Shown here in pieces: positions 1 to 11,955 of a DNA stretch of 64,000 nucleotides. The DNA comes from Symbiodinium kawagutii (Eukaryota; Sar; Dinophyceae; Suessiales; Symbiodiniaceae), in NCBI GenBank assembly GCA_009767595.1, contig VSDK01006555.1:403785-467784 (forward strand), given 5' to 3'. The notes under the pieces were generated by a model, which saw nothing but the letters and a program-made list of their open reading frames with translations, did not search any database and was not told the DNA's origin. Numbering within the stretch: position 1 is the first letter of the stretch; each line of letters starts with the position of its first letter. The translations under genes were made by a program, and so were the position numbers.

Positions 1-493
1 CGGATTGCAAACAGTGTTGACTGCTCTGAAAAAATTCAGAGAGTTGTCCATGAAAAGTTTGCGTCCTCCGTCCCAAGTTTTTGAATCAGCTTTGTGGCAA
101 TGTTAGAAACGACATAAAAGGCTGACTGACAGCACTTTGCATTTTGACGCGCGCTACGAAATGCTGCAAATACCATGATATTATAGCCCACGTTCATCTT
201 GACTGAGAATTCTCAATGAATTATGCTGGTTTTTGCTTATGACATGACATGCACCCGTGAAAAACATGCTCAAAACCCACACGGAACGCAAATTTGCATT
301 CGGAGCATTTGAGACTTAGACTGTATGTTGATGCAGTTGCGCCGGATGAAATCAAAATTCATCCGGCGCCGGGCTATTTTCTGCAACAACAAATATCATG
401 AAAAATTCGCGTTTCGCCTCAGCAAAATAGTCATTTTGCAGAAATCATCATGCATCAGTTGCTGCCATATCGGAGAACCCTGGGCCCCGAGCG

Positions 494-516
494 TATATAT
501 ATATATATATATATAT
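494..516. repeat. TA dinucleotide microsatellite
   Basis: An uninterrupted TA run of about 11 units. It lies in AT-rich non-coding sequence with no gene nearby. Confidence 0.9.
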
Positions 517-2242
517 CTATATGTCATATAATATCTGTATAAGCATGCTGCTTTTCCATGCGTTTGCCTTATTGATCTCATAAATTGTTGGACATGCTTG
601 GGAACCTCGATTCCTCGGTAGGCGCTCGCTTCCACATCCGAGGAAAGCTTCGGACTGAGGAGCTCCAGCACCTGGAGAAGCCCAGGCTGTTCTCCATTCA
701 AAAAAACGAAAACCAAATTAAATAGAAACAAACAAAAAAAACAAATAGAGCGAAATTTGATGTGTTTAGGAATCAAATAGAAACAGATAGAAACAGAAAA
801 GCAAAGCAAAGCACGAATGAGGTCTCCCAAGTGCAACCAGCCCCCAGGGCCTCTTTGGGAGGATTGGGCAGCAGCGCTGAATGTGGTTCCAGCCTCAGTT
901 TGGCTGCGCCCCATCCACAAGGAAGCAACAGGATCAGCATGGCCTCAGCCTTCACTCGTGGCTACAAAGATGGAACTACCACCGTAAAACGAAATCAATC
1001 CGGCTACATTACAATACATCATATACATATCATTACATCATATCATCACATCATATCAACTGCAAAGCTTTCCTGCCTCCTCTGTCTCTGTCAATGCAAC
1101 CTTTGAGGTCGCTGCCACAAGCTATTGAGGAGTGTAGCCAAGAAGGCCTGTGAGGATCACAGGTGCAGTCTCTTCAGGGCTCAAACAAATGGGTTGGAGT
1201 GATAACCAATCTCCAGTTGAATAATCCTGTACAGGCAAGTCCCCCGCGGCAACAAACACGGGTTGAGTGACCTCGACCCAGCCATGCCTTGGCGGTCAAT
1301 CCATCACAATTCTTAGCCTCAGCTTTGCTTGGCCAGCAGAAGTGACCAGAAATTCCATACAAACCAAAGCGCATTTTCATCATCAGCGCATGACAAAGCT
1401 ATCAGACCTAGAAAAGCAGCATGAGGAAGAGCTTGAGCACATGGCATGGGAAGCAGCATTGGCAGTCCCGTTGACATCATTGGCATGATCACTGACCTGG
1501 AGCGAAAGTACGAGTGCCGAACTCCCAGAAGCAGAAGGCTGTGCAAAACTGTGCAGTTGACCCGTCCATGGGTTCTCAGGCAAATCCTCACCCTAAAAGA
1601 TGCAGCCTTCGCCTCCTCTTCAGCTGACTCTTGAAGCACCTCGTGCTGCGAATGCAAATGAATCGACTATCTGATGACACGAAAGCAAAGTGAAGAATTC
1701 GTGGGAACAGGACTCAAATCGCATCCAAGTTCCAGGCTTCTGAGAAAGCTTGAAGGAAGGGAAGCGACAAAGGCTTGCCTGAGACCAACTGCAGATGCCC
1801 TGTCGCCTTTCCGCCGAGGTTCCATCGAGGTTCCAACCGAAACTCAGCATCTTTGGCTCAGCTTCAGCTTTCACTTCCTCCTTCGACAAGCGCTGACCTG
1901 GCCCATGCGCACCCATCCTGCTGTGGCTTTGGATCCCGATGCAAGATCTCAACCAGATCTACCCAGACTATATCAAGCTACTATACTATATTGATGTATA
2001 TTTGGATTTTGTTGAAGCAGTGCTAGATGGTTAAACTCTTTCGCACCCGAAGTCAGGGGAAAATTCCATATCTACTCTCTTGTCAACAGCTTTCAGCAGC
2101 CGAAAAGGAACACCAACTCTCCACAAACTATTCCGAAGGTAGAGAAATTTATACAAAACATCGTGAAACCGATGTCTTCATCAAATATGAAGATTAAAAT
2201 TCACATCTATTCACAACTTCAATCAACTCCTAAATTCTAAGT

Positions 2243-2288
2243 GGAAGGCACTGGGAAGGCACTGGGAAGGCACTGGGAAGGCACTGAA
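2243..2288. repeat. 11-bp tandem repeat (AAGGCACTGGG)
   Basis: Four head-to-tail copies of an 11-base unit, the last one degenerating. No associated gene is seen. Confidence 0.9.
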
Positions 2289-3779
2289 GAGGAGCGACTT
2301 CCTAGCTCGTGAGACCCGTCGCCTGCAGATTCTGCAGCCTCGGCGCGGAGGCGAAAGGCCGCCTCCGCCAAACGACGTTCTTCAAAGGCAGCCTGGAAAG
2401 GCCTTGGCGACGTCACAGGGACTAAACTCACTGGAAAACAATGAAGTGCAAATCATATGAAATTCATGAGAATTCATGATCATTCATTAAGGCACCACAA
2501 GCTTCACACAAACTCAAGTGCCGTTGATTCAAAACTCTGCGTGAGTCCCGAGCGCACAATTTCTGCGGTTCTTCCAGTCTGTCTCCTATCGCTCGCTGCA
2601 TTCGGCTTAAAAGAAATGAAGCACCAAGTACCGGAAACATGACGTGCAATCACCAAAGACATTTAGAGATTACTTCGCTCATCTTTGCTCTACAAGTAGC
2701 ACACATCATTTTCACAGCAGACCTCACATTTGAGATATATAGGTCCTGCTCAGGTGAGCTCTTTTGCTTGTCAGCAACCACCTTGGAAGAAAAGTGGAAT
2801 CACAATGCCTCCAAATCCTTAGTTGAACTTCTGCACATTGACATGCTTAGAATCCAACTGCTGACAGCAGAAGCAGAATCTCATGCAAGATCGCCTGTTG
2901 ATTTGGGCTGAACAAGTCAAGCTACGAAGATACGAACCTCTCCCAGCATCAGCAGTGAAAGGCACAACCAACATTCATGGCGATGACTTATACTAGACGT
3001 GGGTTGCCCAAACTTCAACCCATCCTGCAAATCTAAATAAAAAATGCAAGGACAAATCAACCTATCATTCAGCGGTGTAGGATCTCTCGAGCTATACCGA
3101 ATGAACAGATACGATTCACTTCTAACAATCTTCGATTTTTGGTGCCGGGAAGACTGCTTGCAGAACAGTTTTTGCTGGGCCTGCAGTCTCATTGTCGGAG
3201 GGGACATGGACAAGTTCCGCTGTACTTTGCTTTCGGCCTGACACTTACATAGGTCGAAGCACCAAAGGACTGCATCTGTCGGATCTTCTGTGTCTCTCTG
3301 GGCTCCAAGAATCTCTATGAAGCCTTCCTGGGAGTTAATGGGATTGTTTTTCTCCGCCAAGCGAAAGTGAGTTTTTGCATCTTTCCCACAACCTCGCATG
3401 AGTTTCGTGCCGCCTCACTATCCCCATGCAGCGACGGCGATGTGCTGTTCACAGCGCCAAAGGTCCTTGCTGTGAAGAACTAACAGGAACAAACAAGACA
3501 GCTTTCACGCTAAGCGAGATTAAAGCTCCAACAAGGATTACAAAAAACACCACCTTTCACGTTTCCAATGTGAACTGAAACACCACCTTTCGTGCTTGGG
3601 CAAAGGCGAGTACAACAAAAAATCCACAATCTCCCGGAAGACACTTCGAAGCACGCTACCTGAGGCCCATGTCACAGCAAGATCCTCAATATCTTTATTT
3701 TTGATATGTACATTGTACAATTTACTTTATGTATATATAGATATATATATATACAATCTATACTTACATGCGCACGGCG

Positions 3780-4560
3780 TTCGCTGCACCGTCCCCATTC
3801 CAATTCTCTTTCGCATTCATAGTCACATTCCCACTCCCATTCCCCATTCACACTACATAAACATTCACATTCCCATCCTCATTTCCATTCATAGTCCCAT
3901 TCACATTTCCATTCCCGTTCACACTCTCAGACTCATTCACATTTATATCACAATCACACTCTCCTTCACACTCCCATTCCCATTCTCTCTCATATTCACA
4001 TCCAAATTCACACATTGACACTTGCATTGACATTTGCATTACATGCAGTACACATTGCAACATACGCACATTATGTGATTCGGCAAAATCTATCCAGTGC
4101 ACTATATTGCATGTATTTGTACGCACATACATCATTCCATAGACACATGTTTGCATATGTAAGTACGTATCTGGTACATGAACATGCACCAAACATGACA
4201 GGACATACATAAATTGTGAAAGCTGCTAGACAAACAGGCATGACATTAATCACATGCATAAGACAACGTACACTCGAGACATGTAACGTACAAGACACAT
4301 ACTGTAAAAACAAAACCCTAGCATACCAGAATACTAAACCATAGCGTACATTCATGCATAAACAGTGTTAAACTATATTTCGTTCCATGACATGACATTG
4401 CATAGCATCATTACACAACGTCACATCACATGACATTGCGCAACATTACGTTACGTTCTATGTATACATGTATAACCACAAACATATGTTCCATATTGTT
4501 CCGTGACATTGCATTGCGTTGCATTCCATGAAGTTACATGGCATTACATGATTTCTTAGA
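3780..4560. repeat. CATT/CACATT-rich low-complexity tract
   Basis: About 780 bases dominated by irregular CATTC, CACATT and CATAC words, passing rightwards into CATGACATTGC-like words. Open frames across it are artefacts of the repeat and encode only His/Ile/Pro/Thr-rich strings. The right part loosely resembles the CATG blocks inside the 12.6-kb insertion but is far less regular. Confidence 0.7.
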
Positions 4561-6198
4561 CTGATGCTATACTAGTACATCCAATATGCACTTCCGCACA
4601 TTCTATGGATAATGCATTACTTGGGTCAAAAAAACTTGCTGCAACTCGTTCGACTGGACATTGGCACCTCGGGCGTTCGGCACCGCACTGGGGCAAAGCA
4701 CCACTTCCTGGAGAACCCGGAAGCTGTTAAAGGATGTTAAAGGTCATGCTCATGCTCTATATCCGTCGGAGCAAAGCAGCAGCTCTATCTCTATCCGTCT
4801 CCTGTACATCGATCTCGTGTAGTCTCTCCACTGCCTCAAAAGCTGCAACCTTTGTGATTTTCATCTCGAGGGAAGAACTGGTGGGAGCTCCAATCATTCG
4901 TTAATTCCAGTCAAGAGATGTTCCTGGAAGAACTTTTTTGTGGGTTCCCCGGCCTCTTCAACGGAGAAGTGTTCGCCAGTCGGCAACACGCGTATCCTAG
5001 GGACCAAGCATCAAAGAAACAGGAAGGACATGGAATGACCTTCGGCACCGCTTGAAAGACATGCAACTGATTTGATGCCAGCAGATCGGTTTTTTTAGCC
5101 TTTGCAAACCATCTTTGAAGCGCTGAATTTTCTCGGCTTGGCACATACAGCTTTCATCTCGCAAAGCCGCTGCGTCCTGGTGAGCTTGGTTCAATTTGGT
5201 TCAGGTCCAAAACTCATACATAAGGTCCCGACCAGGCCCTAGCGTATTGCCAAAAAAAAACTGAAAGGACTTGGAGCGTATCGGGCGGCTGTGAGAGTGG
5301 CAATCCCAGAGCGCTCCAAATTTTCTCACCTTTAAGGACCTTTAAGCCCTTCCAACACCCGACAGCCATGCTCTGGGCACATCCTCAGGACAAAGCGCGC
5401 AGAGTGGCTCTATAAACCTCGGCATCCAGGTTGCGAACATGCTGTGCTTGTCATGCTGAGGTGACCTTGTCCATGGTGTCCAAGCGGATGGTAAAACTAT
5501 AACCCTGATTGATTGGCCACTACGATAGGTAGCACTACCTGGCTTTGGCATTTTGTGGTGCCATCTTCAAAAGTTGGGAGGGCCAGGGAGTGCCAGGGAG
5601 TGCATTGACTCAGAATCTGAAGGGTCGAAGCTGCCAAGCGTCCCGATGAAGGCCATGCAAAAATGATAAGAGGAGACACTCCATGGCATTGACCTATCTC
5701 AAGAAGCCTAAGAAAATCTAAGAAACCTCAGTACATCTCAAGATCTGATAAGACTTGGATTTTTGTCATACTGCTGCAGGGCACAATGATGAAGACGAAG
5801 CTGCCTCTGATGGCCACTTCACCTTGCGGTGTAGCAGCTGGAGCTTGGGCCCATCACAGAACACATCTGAACCCTATCTCGGCCTGAAAGTGTTTGCCAC
5901 TGTAGTTCGCCAAGATGTGCCCCTCCTGTGCTCTGAAGGGTCCAGTTCGACAACCCTGAACCAACTGAGCCGATATTTGTCAAAACTTCCCTGTCATTAA
6001 GAAAGAGGGGATTGACACACGTGCCAACTGAGTCTTAGCTTCACATTTCGCATGCAACCATGGCCACAGTTCCGTTGCGCAGCCCTAAATGTGACACACG
6101 CAGCCCATGCAGCACCTGGCACTTGACTTCATCCTCATGAAGGGGCACCTCAACAAAGGGAAACCCGAACCAACCTCCGAACTGTGCAGAACCCATGA

Positions 6199-6256
6199 CC
6201 CATTTTGACCCATTTTGACCCATTTTGACCCATTTTGACCCATTTTGACCCATTTG
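6199..6256. repeat. Decamer tandem repeat (CATTTTGACC)
   Basis: Five to six perfect copies of a 10-base unit in tandem. On the minus strand they encode a short GQNGSKWVKM-like periodic peptide, which I take as a repeat artefact. Confidence 0.9.
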
Positions 6257-6576
6257 ACGCTTTATGACTTGTGAATACTTATGAATTATGACTCCACTGC
6301 AAAAGTGGATCAGAAATTCCCTTCTTCAAACATGAAAAGGCGATACGAAAAATGAATTGATAAACATCGCACCTACTGGTACAGACTTGTGCTCAAGGCT
6401 TTAGACTGTCTGCATCTTGGCACAGCTCTGAACTGTCCACGCATATGGGCCGGCATGAATCGAATCCACTAGAAGCACCTGCTCGAGCTGGAAGAGCAGC
6501 TCATGCCTTGGCGACTTTCACACGCTGCTGCGCCCAAAGCCGAATGCACTTGCAACCCATGACATACAAGGAACGT

Positions 6577-6623
6577 TTGTGCGTGTGTGTGTTTGTGTGT
6601 GATTTTGTGTGTGTGTGTGTGTG
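6577..6623. repeat. TG microsatellite
   Basis: An imperfect TG run broken by TTTG and GATTTTG. Confidence 0.85.
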
Positions 6624-9600
6624 GCGTCATGTTTGCTTGGTGGTCATGACCACTCTGCTCCTCTCGTCCTTTCAATCACCTTCTTCAACAGGATCTAGCT
6701 GCCAACTGTGGTTGGAACACGAAGAGGCCACCCGTTGCACTTCTTGAGCACCGGGCGCAGGAAAACATTCTGTAAATTGTTTCAGGAGGCAGCGACAAAG
6801 AAGCGACAAGCTCAAGACCTAGGAGCTCAACTCGAAGACAAGCAGAGCAGAGCACAAACAGCTCCTGACAAAGACACACAGCTCTGTTATCCGTTAGCCA
6901 AGCCCTCGAGGTCAGAAGTCCCACCGGTGACTCAGGGAGGCACAGCAGAAAAGCTGCATGGCTTAGCATCGCTTGGCGAGGTACGAAAGTAATGCAAAAG
7001 CCGGGCCTCGGGATGGCTTCAGCAAACAAATAGCGATGCAAAAAGTCACAAAATGCTTGAGTCATTGACATGCGTCATCTTAGAGTAAACTATTCCAGCT
7101 TTGCAGAGCAATCGGTCCCACAAATTCCTTATCTTGCTAGACCCACACTCATGTATGCTACCATTCCCATCGGATCCCATTGGCATGAAATTCACTGCAA
7201 GAGATGCAGTTGCATTTGATGCGCATGGCTTCCCTGCCCAAAACCGCAGAAAAGTTCGGAAATTGGCGCTGTGCTCGTTGGTTGCGACCTGCAGCATGGC
7301 ATTCTGTCACTCAATGCTCGACAAGTCTCAGGCCTGAGGGGACTACCAGCTGGAGAAAGTAAGCATCTCTCCTCAGAATCTCTCTGTAAAGATTTGCTCT
7401 CTTCAAAACTGAGACCTGGAAACTTTGAGAATCAGCATGTTTCTTCCATCCCCAACAAAGCATTTGCAATTCCATTTTCACATTTTAATCGCTGGATGCC
7501 TGCTAGGACCAACTAGAACGGTGCACAGAGCTGCATTTGCCTGCTGCTGGTGGGTTCAGGGACCAGAACCGCAAAACGATTTCCTTCGTTTTTTGTCCGC
7601 GAGGTTTGCGAACAAACCAGCTCGTATACATTAGCATGCTGGATGCCCATGAAATCAGGAGCCCAGAACTGCGCTATGCGGAGGGATGGTGGATGCTTGA
7701 CCATGGGGGACTGGAGCCGAGCCCTTGTTTGCTGGCTTGGCTGTAGATGCTGCTGTGATGATTGTGGGAATTATGTCTTTTGAAAATGTAAATTGTGTGA
7801 TTTGTTTCTTGCCTCACCTGCCCAGTGGCGAAATAAACAACAAACATTGATTGACGGCTGAAAAAACCTCCGCTTGGTGGGAGGTACAAAGGATTGACTA
7901 AGGGTCCAACACCAGGGCATCCAGCACCGTAGGTTCTGTATAATGGGCTTCAAAGAACCCAGGCTTCATCAGGCCTCGACCAAACTGGAGCAGTCAAACT
8001 TCTGCTTTTGGCTTTCGGACTTGGGAAACATAGAGCTCATGAGAACTCATGGAGCCGGGTTTCACCTGTGTTGCACAGTGGCATAGCATGGTACTACAAC
8101 CATGAGTACTTTCACCATATGTGTTTGCCATGACTTGCCAAATAGAGTAGATCAGCCTGGAAGCTGCACCTTTAGCAGCTCGAACCTGGGTGCTTCAACT
8201 CAGCAAGAAATACTAGTAGAGAACAAAACATGACCCCTTCCAACCAAAAGCCTAGACACATGTTTTCCTTTTGGAAGAAATAAAACTCTTGTCTTGCACT
8301 CTTGTTTCTAGGAATCGCCAGCAGGCCAAAATCGACATCAAATGACAAGCCAAGTCAGGAACAACCCAACTCCGAAATGTGTTCCAAAATCAAAACAAGC
8401 GCAAGGGGCAAGCATGGAATTGGAAACATTGCGAACAAAGACAGTAAATAAGTTTCCAATCATTGTAAATAAACATTTATAAATAAGCATTGACTTTTCA
8501 AATAGTTCTCAGTCAGGTCATGAGTTCTTGAATGTATCGTATCGAATGACAACATCAGCATGACAGCGCACTGAGGTTCAACCAAAAGCTGTCGGTGATG
8601 GCAATTCTCTTGGGTTTGGTCATCTCCTGCAGGGCATTCCCTGCAGGACCTTCCGGCAGCACGCTTTCCTGAAAATCGCCAGGGAATGGACAAGCCCAAA
8701 GGTCCCAGCACAGGCAGTTCAACAGGATTTCGGGTACACCATGGAAACCCGGTTTGACTGAGAATGACTGAAGGACTCTCCCACAGTGCGTGTAGTGCAG
8801 CTACCTAGCTTTCGAATTGTCTCAAGAGCATGAAAGCAAACGCACCAAGGTAACACCAAAATTCCTGTATTGACAAACTCCACACTTCCAGGTTCGCTCA
8901 GAAACCGACTGAACTCCCCATGGCAAATCATACGGTCCGGCGTGGCTTGGAGCCGTTCACTGAAGAAGCAAACACTTTTTGTTACTGGCGAAAGCTGATT
9001 GAATTCCAAGGAGGGAAAAAGCTCGCTGCTCATTTGCTGATTCATGTTCTGTCGTCCATGAGGTACACCCCAAATCCGAAAATCCGTGGTTTCACCCGTA
9101 AAAAGAACGTTGTTTCAGAGATGATCAGAGGTGCCACCAGTTTTGGCACATGCTAGAGTCGGAGATGTATTTCCTTCACAGCACGGACTTGGAAACAATG
9201 TCTCCTGATGTTTTCAGCTGGAACCAACGGTTGCGTCACAAATCTGGGAGCTGAAGGCTTTCAGGGAGGAGAAGGCTTTCAGAGAAGGCTTTCAGCTTGT
9301 CAAAATGACCCACCAGGACAACATGCAGTGCATCCCTGCCATCCCAGGTCTTGCCTCGATGGTATCCGTGGTCCCAAACGACAGATGGTCTTGCAGGATG
9401 TGGCCATGGATCGTATCCCCATCAGCGAAGGTCAAACTGCGAAGGCAGTTGCAGAATGCATTTTGCTTGGCGAAGTCTTGGCAGCACAAAGAAAGCCTTG
9501 CTTGTTGGAACAGTGGGATTCGTCATTAGCAGTTTAAATGCAACTCTTTTGCCGCGTGTGGTATCCTCACTCACCTTGAACGGAGAGCAGCTTCTTTGGC

Positions 9601-11550
9601 TGAGCAACCCAATTAACCTACGTCCAAAACATCAAATGGAAAGCTGAACTTTGCTCTGCGATTGTCTCAGCTGGCCACAAACTCCTCGCAGATTGTGAAA
9701 GGATGAAGATTGTACCTATGACGGTTCGTCCAAGGGATAAATGTGAGATCTTAATGGCCCTGGTACCAAGAAGATCTATGTAGGAAGCGTGCTTGCTCCA
9801 TCCAACAGGGACTCCGTAGCATTTCTCCACCCATGGTGTTTGCATGGCTGGGAGCGGTCGGAAACTCTGTCCTTGGCTTCGGTGCAAGTCGTGCATCCGA
9901 CCTGATCCTTCAGGGAGCCAGCTTCTTGGTGCTGAGCAGCGATGCTGATATCTGCTTGTCTCTGTGCCTCAGAAATTTCAGGAACTTATGCAACTTTTCC
10001 ACAAGATGCGATAAGGCGGTTATGGCACGGTGTAAAGCACGCTAGATCTGCCCAGCCACCAAAGTATCGGTGCACAAGCAGAGCACCGCGCAGGAAAAAG
10101 GGAGCCATTGAGCAGCCCCAGCGACGCCAAGCAACTGCAAAAAAGGAGCTAAAAAAAGGAGATTGCAACTGGATAACTGGATAAGTCTTTCCACATCCCT
10201 CAATGGAAAGTAAAACAGCCCAAACTCGTCTGAACAATCTGTTGGAATGACTTTCAAATCTTACAAAATGTAGCATTGTGTCACCTCTGTTTCTGCTCAA
10301 AGTCTTTGACCTGAGGTATCGACCTTTCATCAGTTACTCTCAAGTAGTTCATCCTTGACGCCACTGCATCGAATCTCGTTTGGTTCTTCTTCGAGCTGAA
10401 GCTCCGTGGTTTTCCAGGAGATGTAGAGAGCCAATGTGCAGCTCACTCTCAACCAGCTTTCAACAGTTGATAGCCATCCTAGGCGCACACAGCTGCACTG
10501 GAATTCTAAGATCTATGCCATCTATGCTCTCCGATTCGGCTGAGTTCCCATCCATTCCTGCCACGTCCAGCAACTTGGTACCGCTGTCCGTCACAGCTTG
10601 ATCTCCCAGCACCGCCAGTAGCCACCTAAGGTGCACAGGGAACCCATAGGATTGCATAGGATCATCTGAAGATATCATAAAGATCATCTGAAGATCATGT
10701 CGCTAACTGCAATGGTGAAATTCAGAAAACTCTAATGCTCACAATCACCGAGAACCTGACGTATTGTCAAAAGGCATGTACTGGGGATTGGTGACGAACA
10801 CCCCGAACCAGAGCGGTTGCCCTGCAAAAGCCTGCTTAGTTCACTGGAGGAAAGAAGATGAAACAAGTAGATGCATGTAGATGTTAGCTTCTGAGATCTA
10901 CGATTTTTCCGTTCTCATCTCAGCAGACAATGAGAACATATCACCACTGTCACTGTAACCGTCACTGACCACGTCTGTTTTCACAGCTTCGCCTGAGTCC
11001 CATTGCCCAAGGCCAACGGAGCATGCACCGTACAGCTGGCAACATCTCCCACGCAGGGCGGAGTCTCAAGACTTCCTGCGCTGCAGCGCTTGATGCAACA
11101 AAAAAAGGATGAAGGAAAGGAACAAATTTGATACAAAAGGATACAAAGCATGAGAACATAGTGGAGCAAAGGGATACTTTATGCTCAAGAACTGCATCCT
11201 GCGGACAACCCAACCAATCAAGTTGAAGAGTGTAGATTCAATGTAGATGATGTAGATGCATAGAGAAGCACAGAGAAGCGATTCGATAAGCCGCTAGGGC
11301 CAAGCAGAAGACTGAGCGACGTCCTGAAGAGACGCCCCAAGCAGGTCTCCGAGGTGCAGCCAAACACCTCAGAGCCAAACTCCGCTGAAAGAGACGTCGA
11401 GGAGCGGAGCCAAGGACCAGACAGACTCCATAGGCCCGGCGGCACAGGAACTCCAGAGTTGCCACAAGGTCCCGCTGATGGCAAGTTTTCCTGCAGAAAG
11501 ACAGACAGACAGACAGAATAGTACAAAAAATTAATGCGCTTGTTAATCTT

Positions 11551-11696
11551 ACGACAAGTTTCGTTCCACTTTCCAAGTGAAACCACCTCCACCCCACCAA
11601 CCACCAGTAACGCTGTTTTGGTCGGATCCTGCCACCAGTCACAGGGTGGCCCTGTTTGGTTTCCAAGTCTGTTGCCTGGATCGCATATCATACCTC
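11551..11696 (-). repeat. Split direct repeat B2 (3' end of the element)
   Basis: 146 bp, identical to B1. On the minus strand it ends in CTTGTCGT and is followed by unrelated flank, which sets the 3' boundary of the retroelement. Confidence 0.9.
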
Positions 11697-11720
11697 ACCA
11701 CTTGGGTGGGTGGGTGTGGC

Positions 11721-11811
11721 AAACATGATGAGTTCCACTGCTCAAACTTGAGCCAAAATGGCCCGCAGTGGAACTCACCATTGTCACAGAAATCATTCTG
11801 ATTTCTTTCAC
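11721..11811 (-). repeat. Split direct repeat A2
   Basis: 91-bp copy of A1 lying between B1 and B2. It keeps the 12-bp inverted repeat and the spliced-leader-like 16-mer (11747-11762). A 24-bp GGGT-rich spacer (11697-11720) separates it from B2. Confidence 0.9.
11747..11762 (-). promoter_or_regulatory. Spliced-leader-derived 16-mer in A2
   Basis: The second copy of the same 16 bases, in A2 downstream of the YR gene and in the same orientation. It shows that the leader segment belongs to the duplicated terminal repeat and is not a chance addition at one end. Confidence 0.8.
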
Positions 11812-11955
11812 GACAAGTTTCGTTCCACTTTCCAAGTGAAACCACCTCCACCCCACCAACCACCAGTAACGCTGTTTTGGTCGGATCCTGCCACCAGTCA
11901 CAGGGTGGCCCTGTTTGGTTTCCAAGTCTGTTGCCTGGATCGCATATCATACCTC
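11810..11955 (-). repeat. Split direct repeat B1
   Basis: 146 bp, identical to B2 at 11551-11696. Its first bases (GAGGTATGA, minus strand) are the last two sense codons and the stop codon of the YR gene, so the repeat begins inside the ORF. Its 3' end runs into A2 with a 2-base overlap, reproducing the B-A junction expected of a circular intermediate. Confidence 0.9.

Larger units (their letters stand above)
1..11550. other. Left flank, no supported gene
   Basis: I found no reading frame here with convincing protein character. Open frames are short, biased by simple repeats, and lack recognisable motifs. The stretch holds a TA run (494-516), an 11-base tandem repeat (about 2243-2288), a long CATT/CACATT-rich low-complexity zone (about 3780-4560), a decamer tandem repeat (6199-6256) and a TG run (6577-6623). 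Small exons of an intron-rich gene could hide here. For example, minus-strand 11340-11500 is GC-richer and partly open, but nothing fixes a frame. The last 30 bases before 11551 are the unduplicated flank of the retroelement. Confidence 0.6.
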
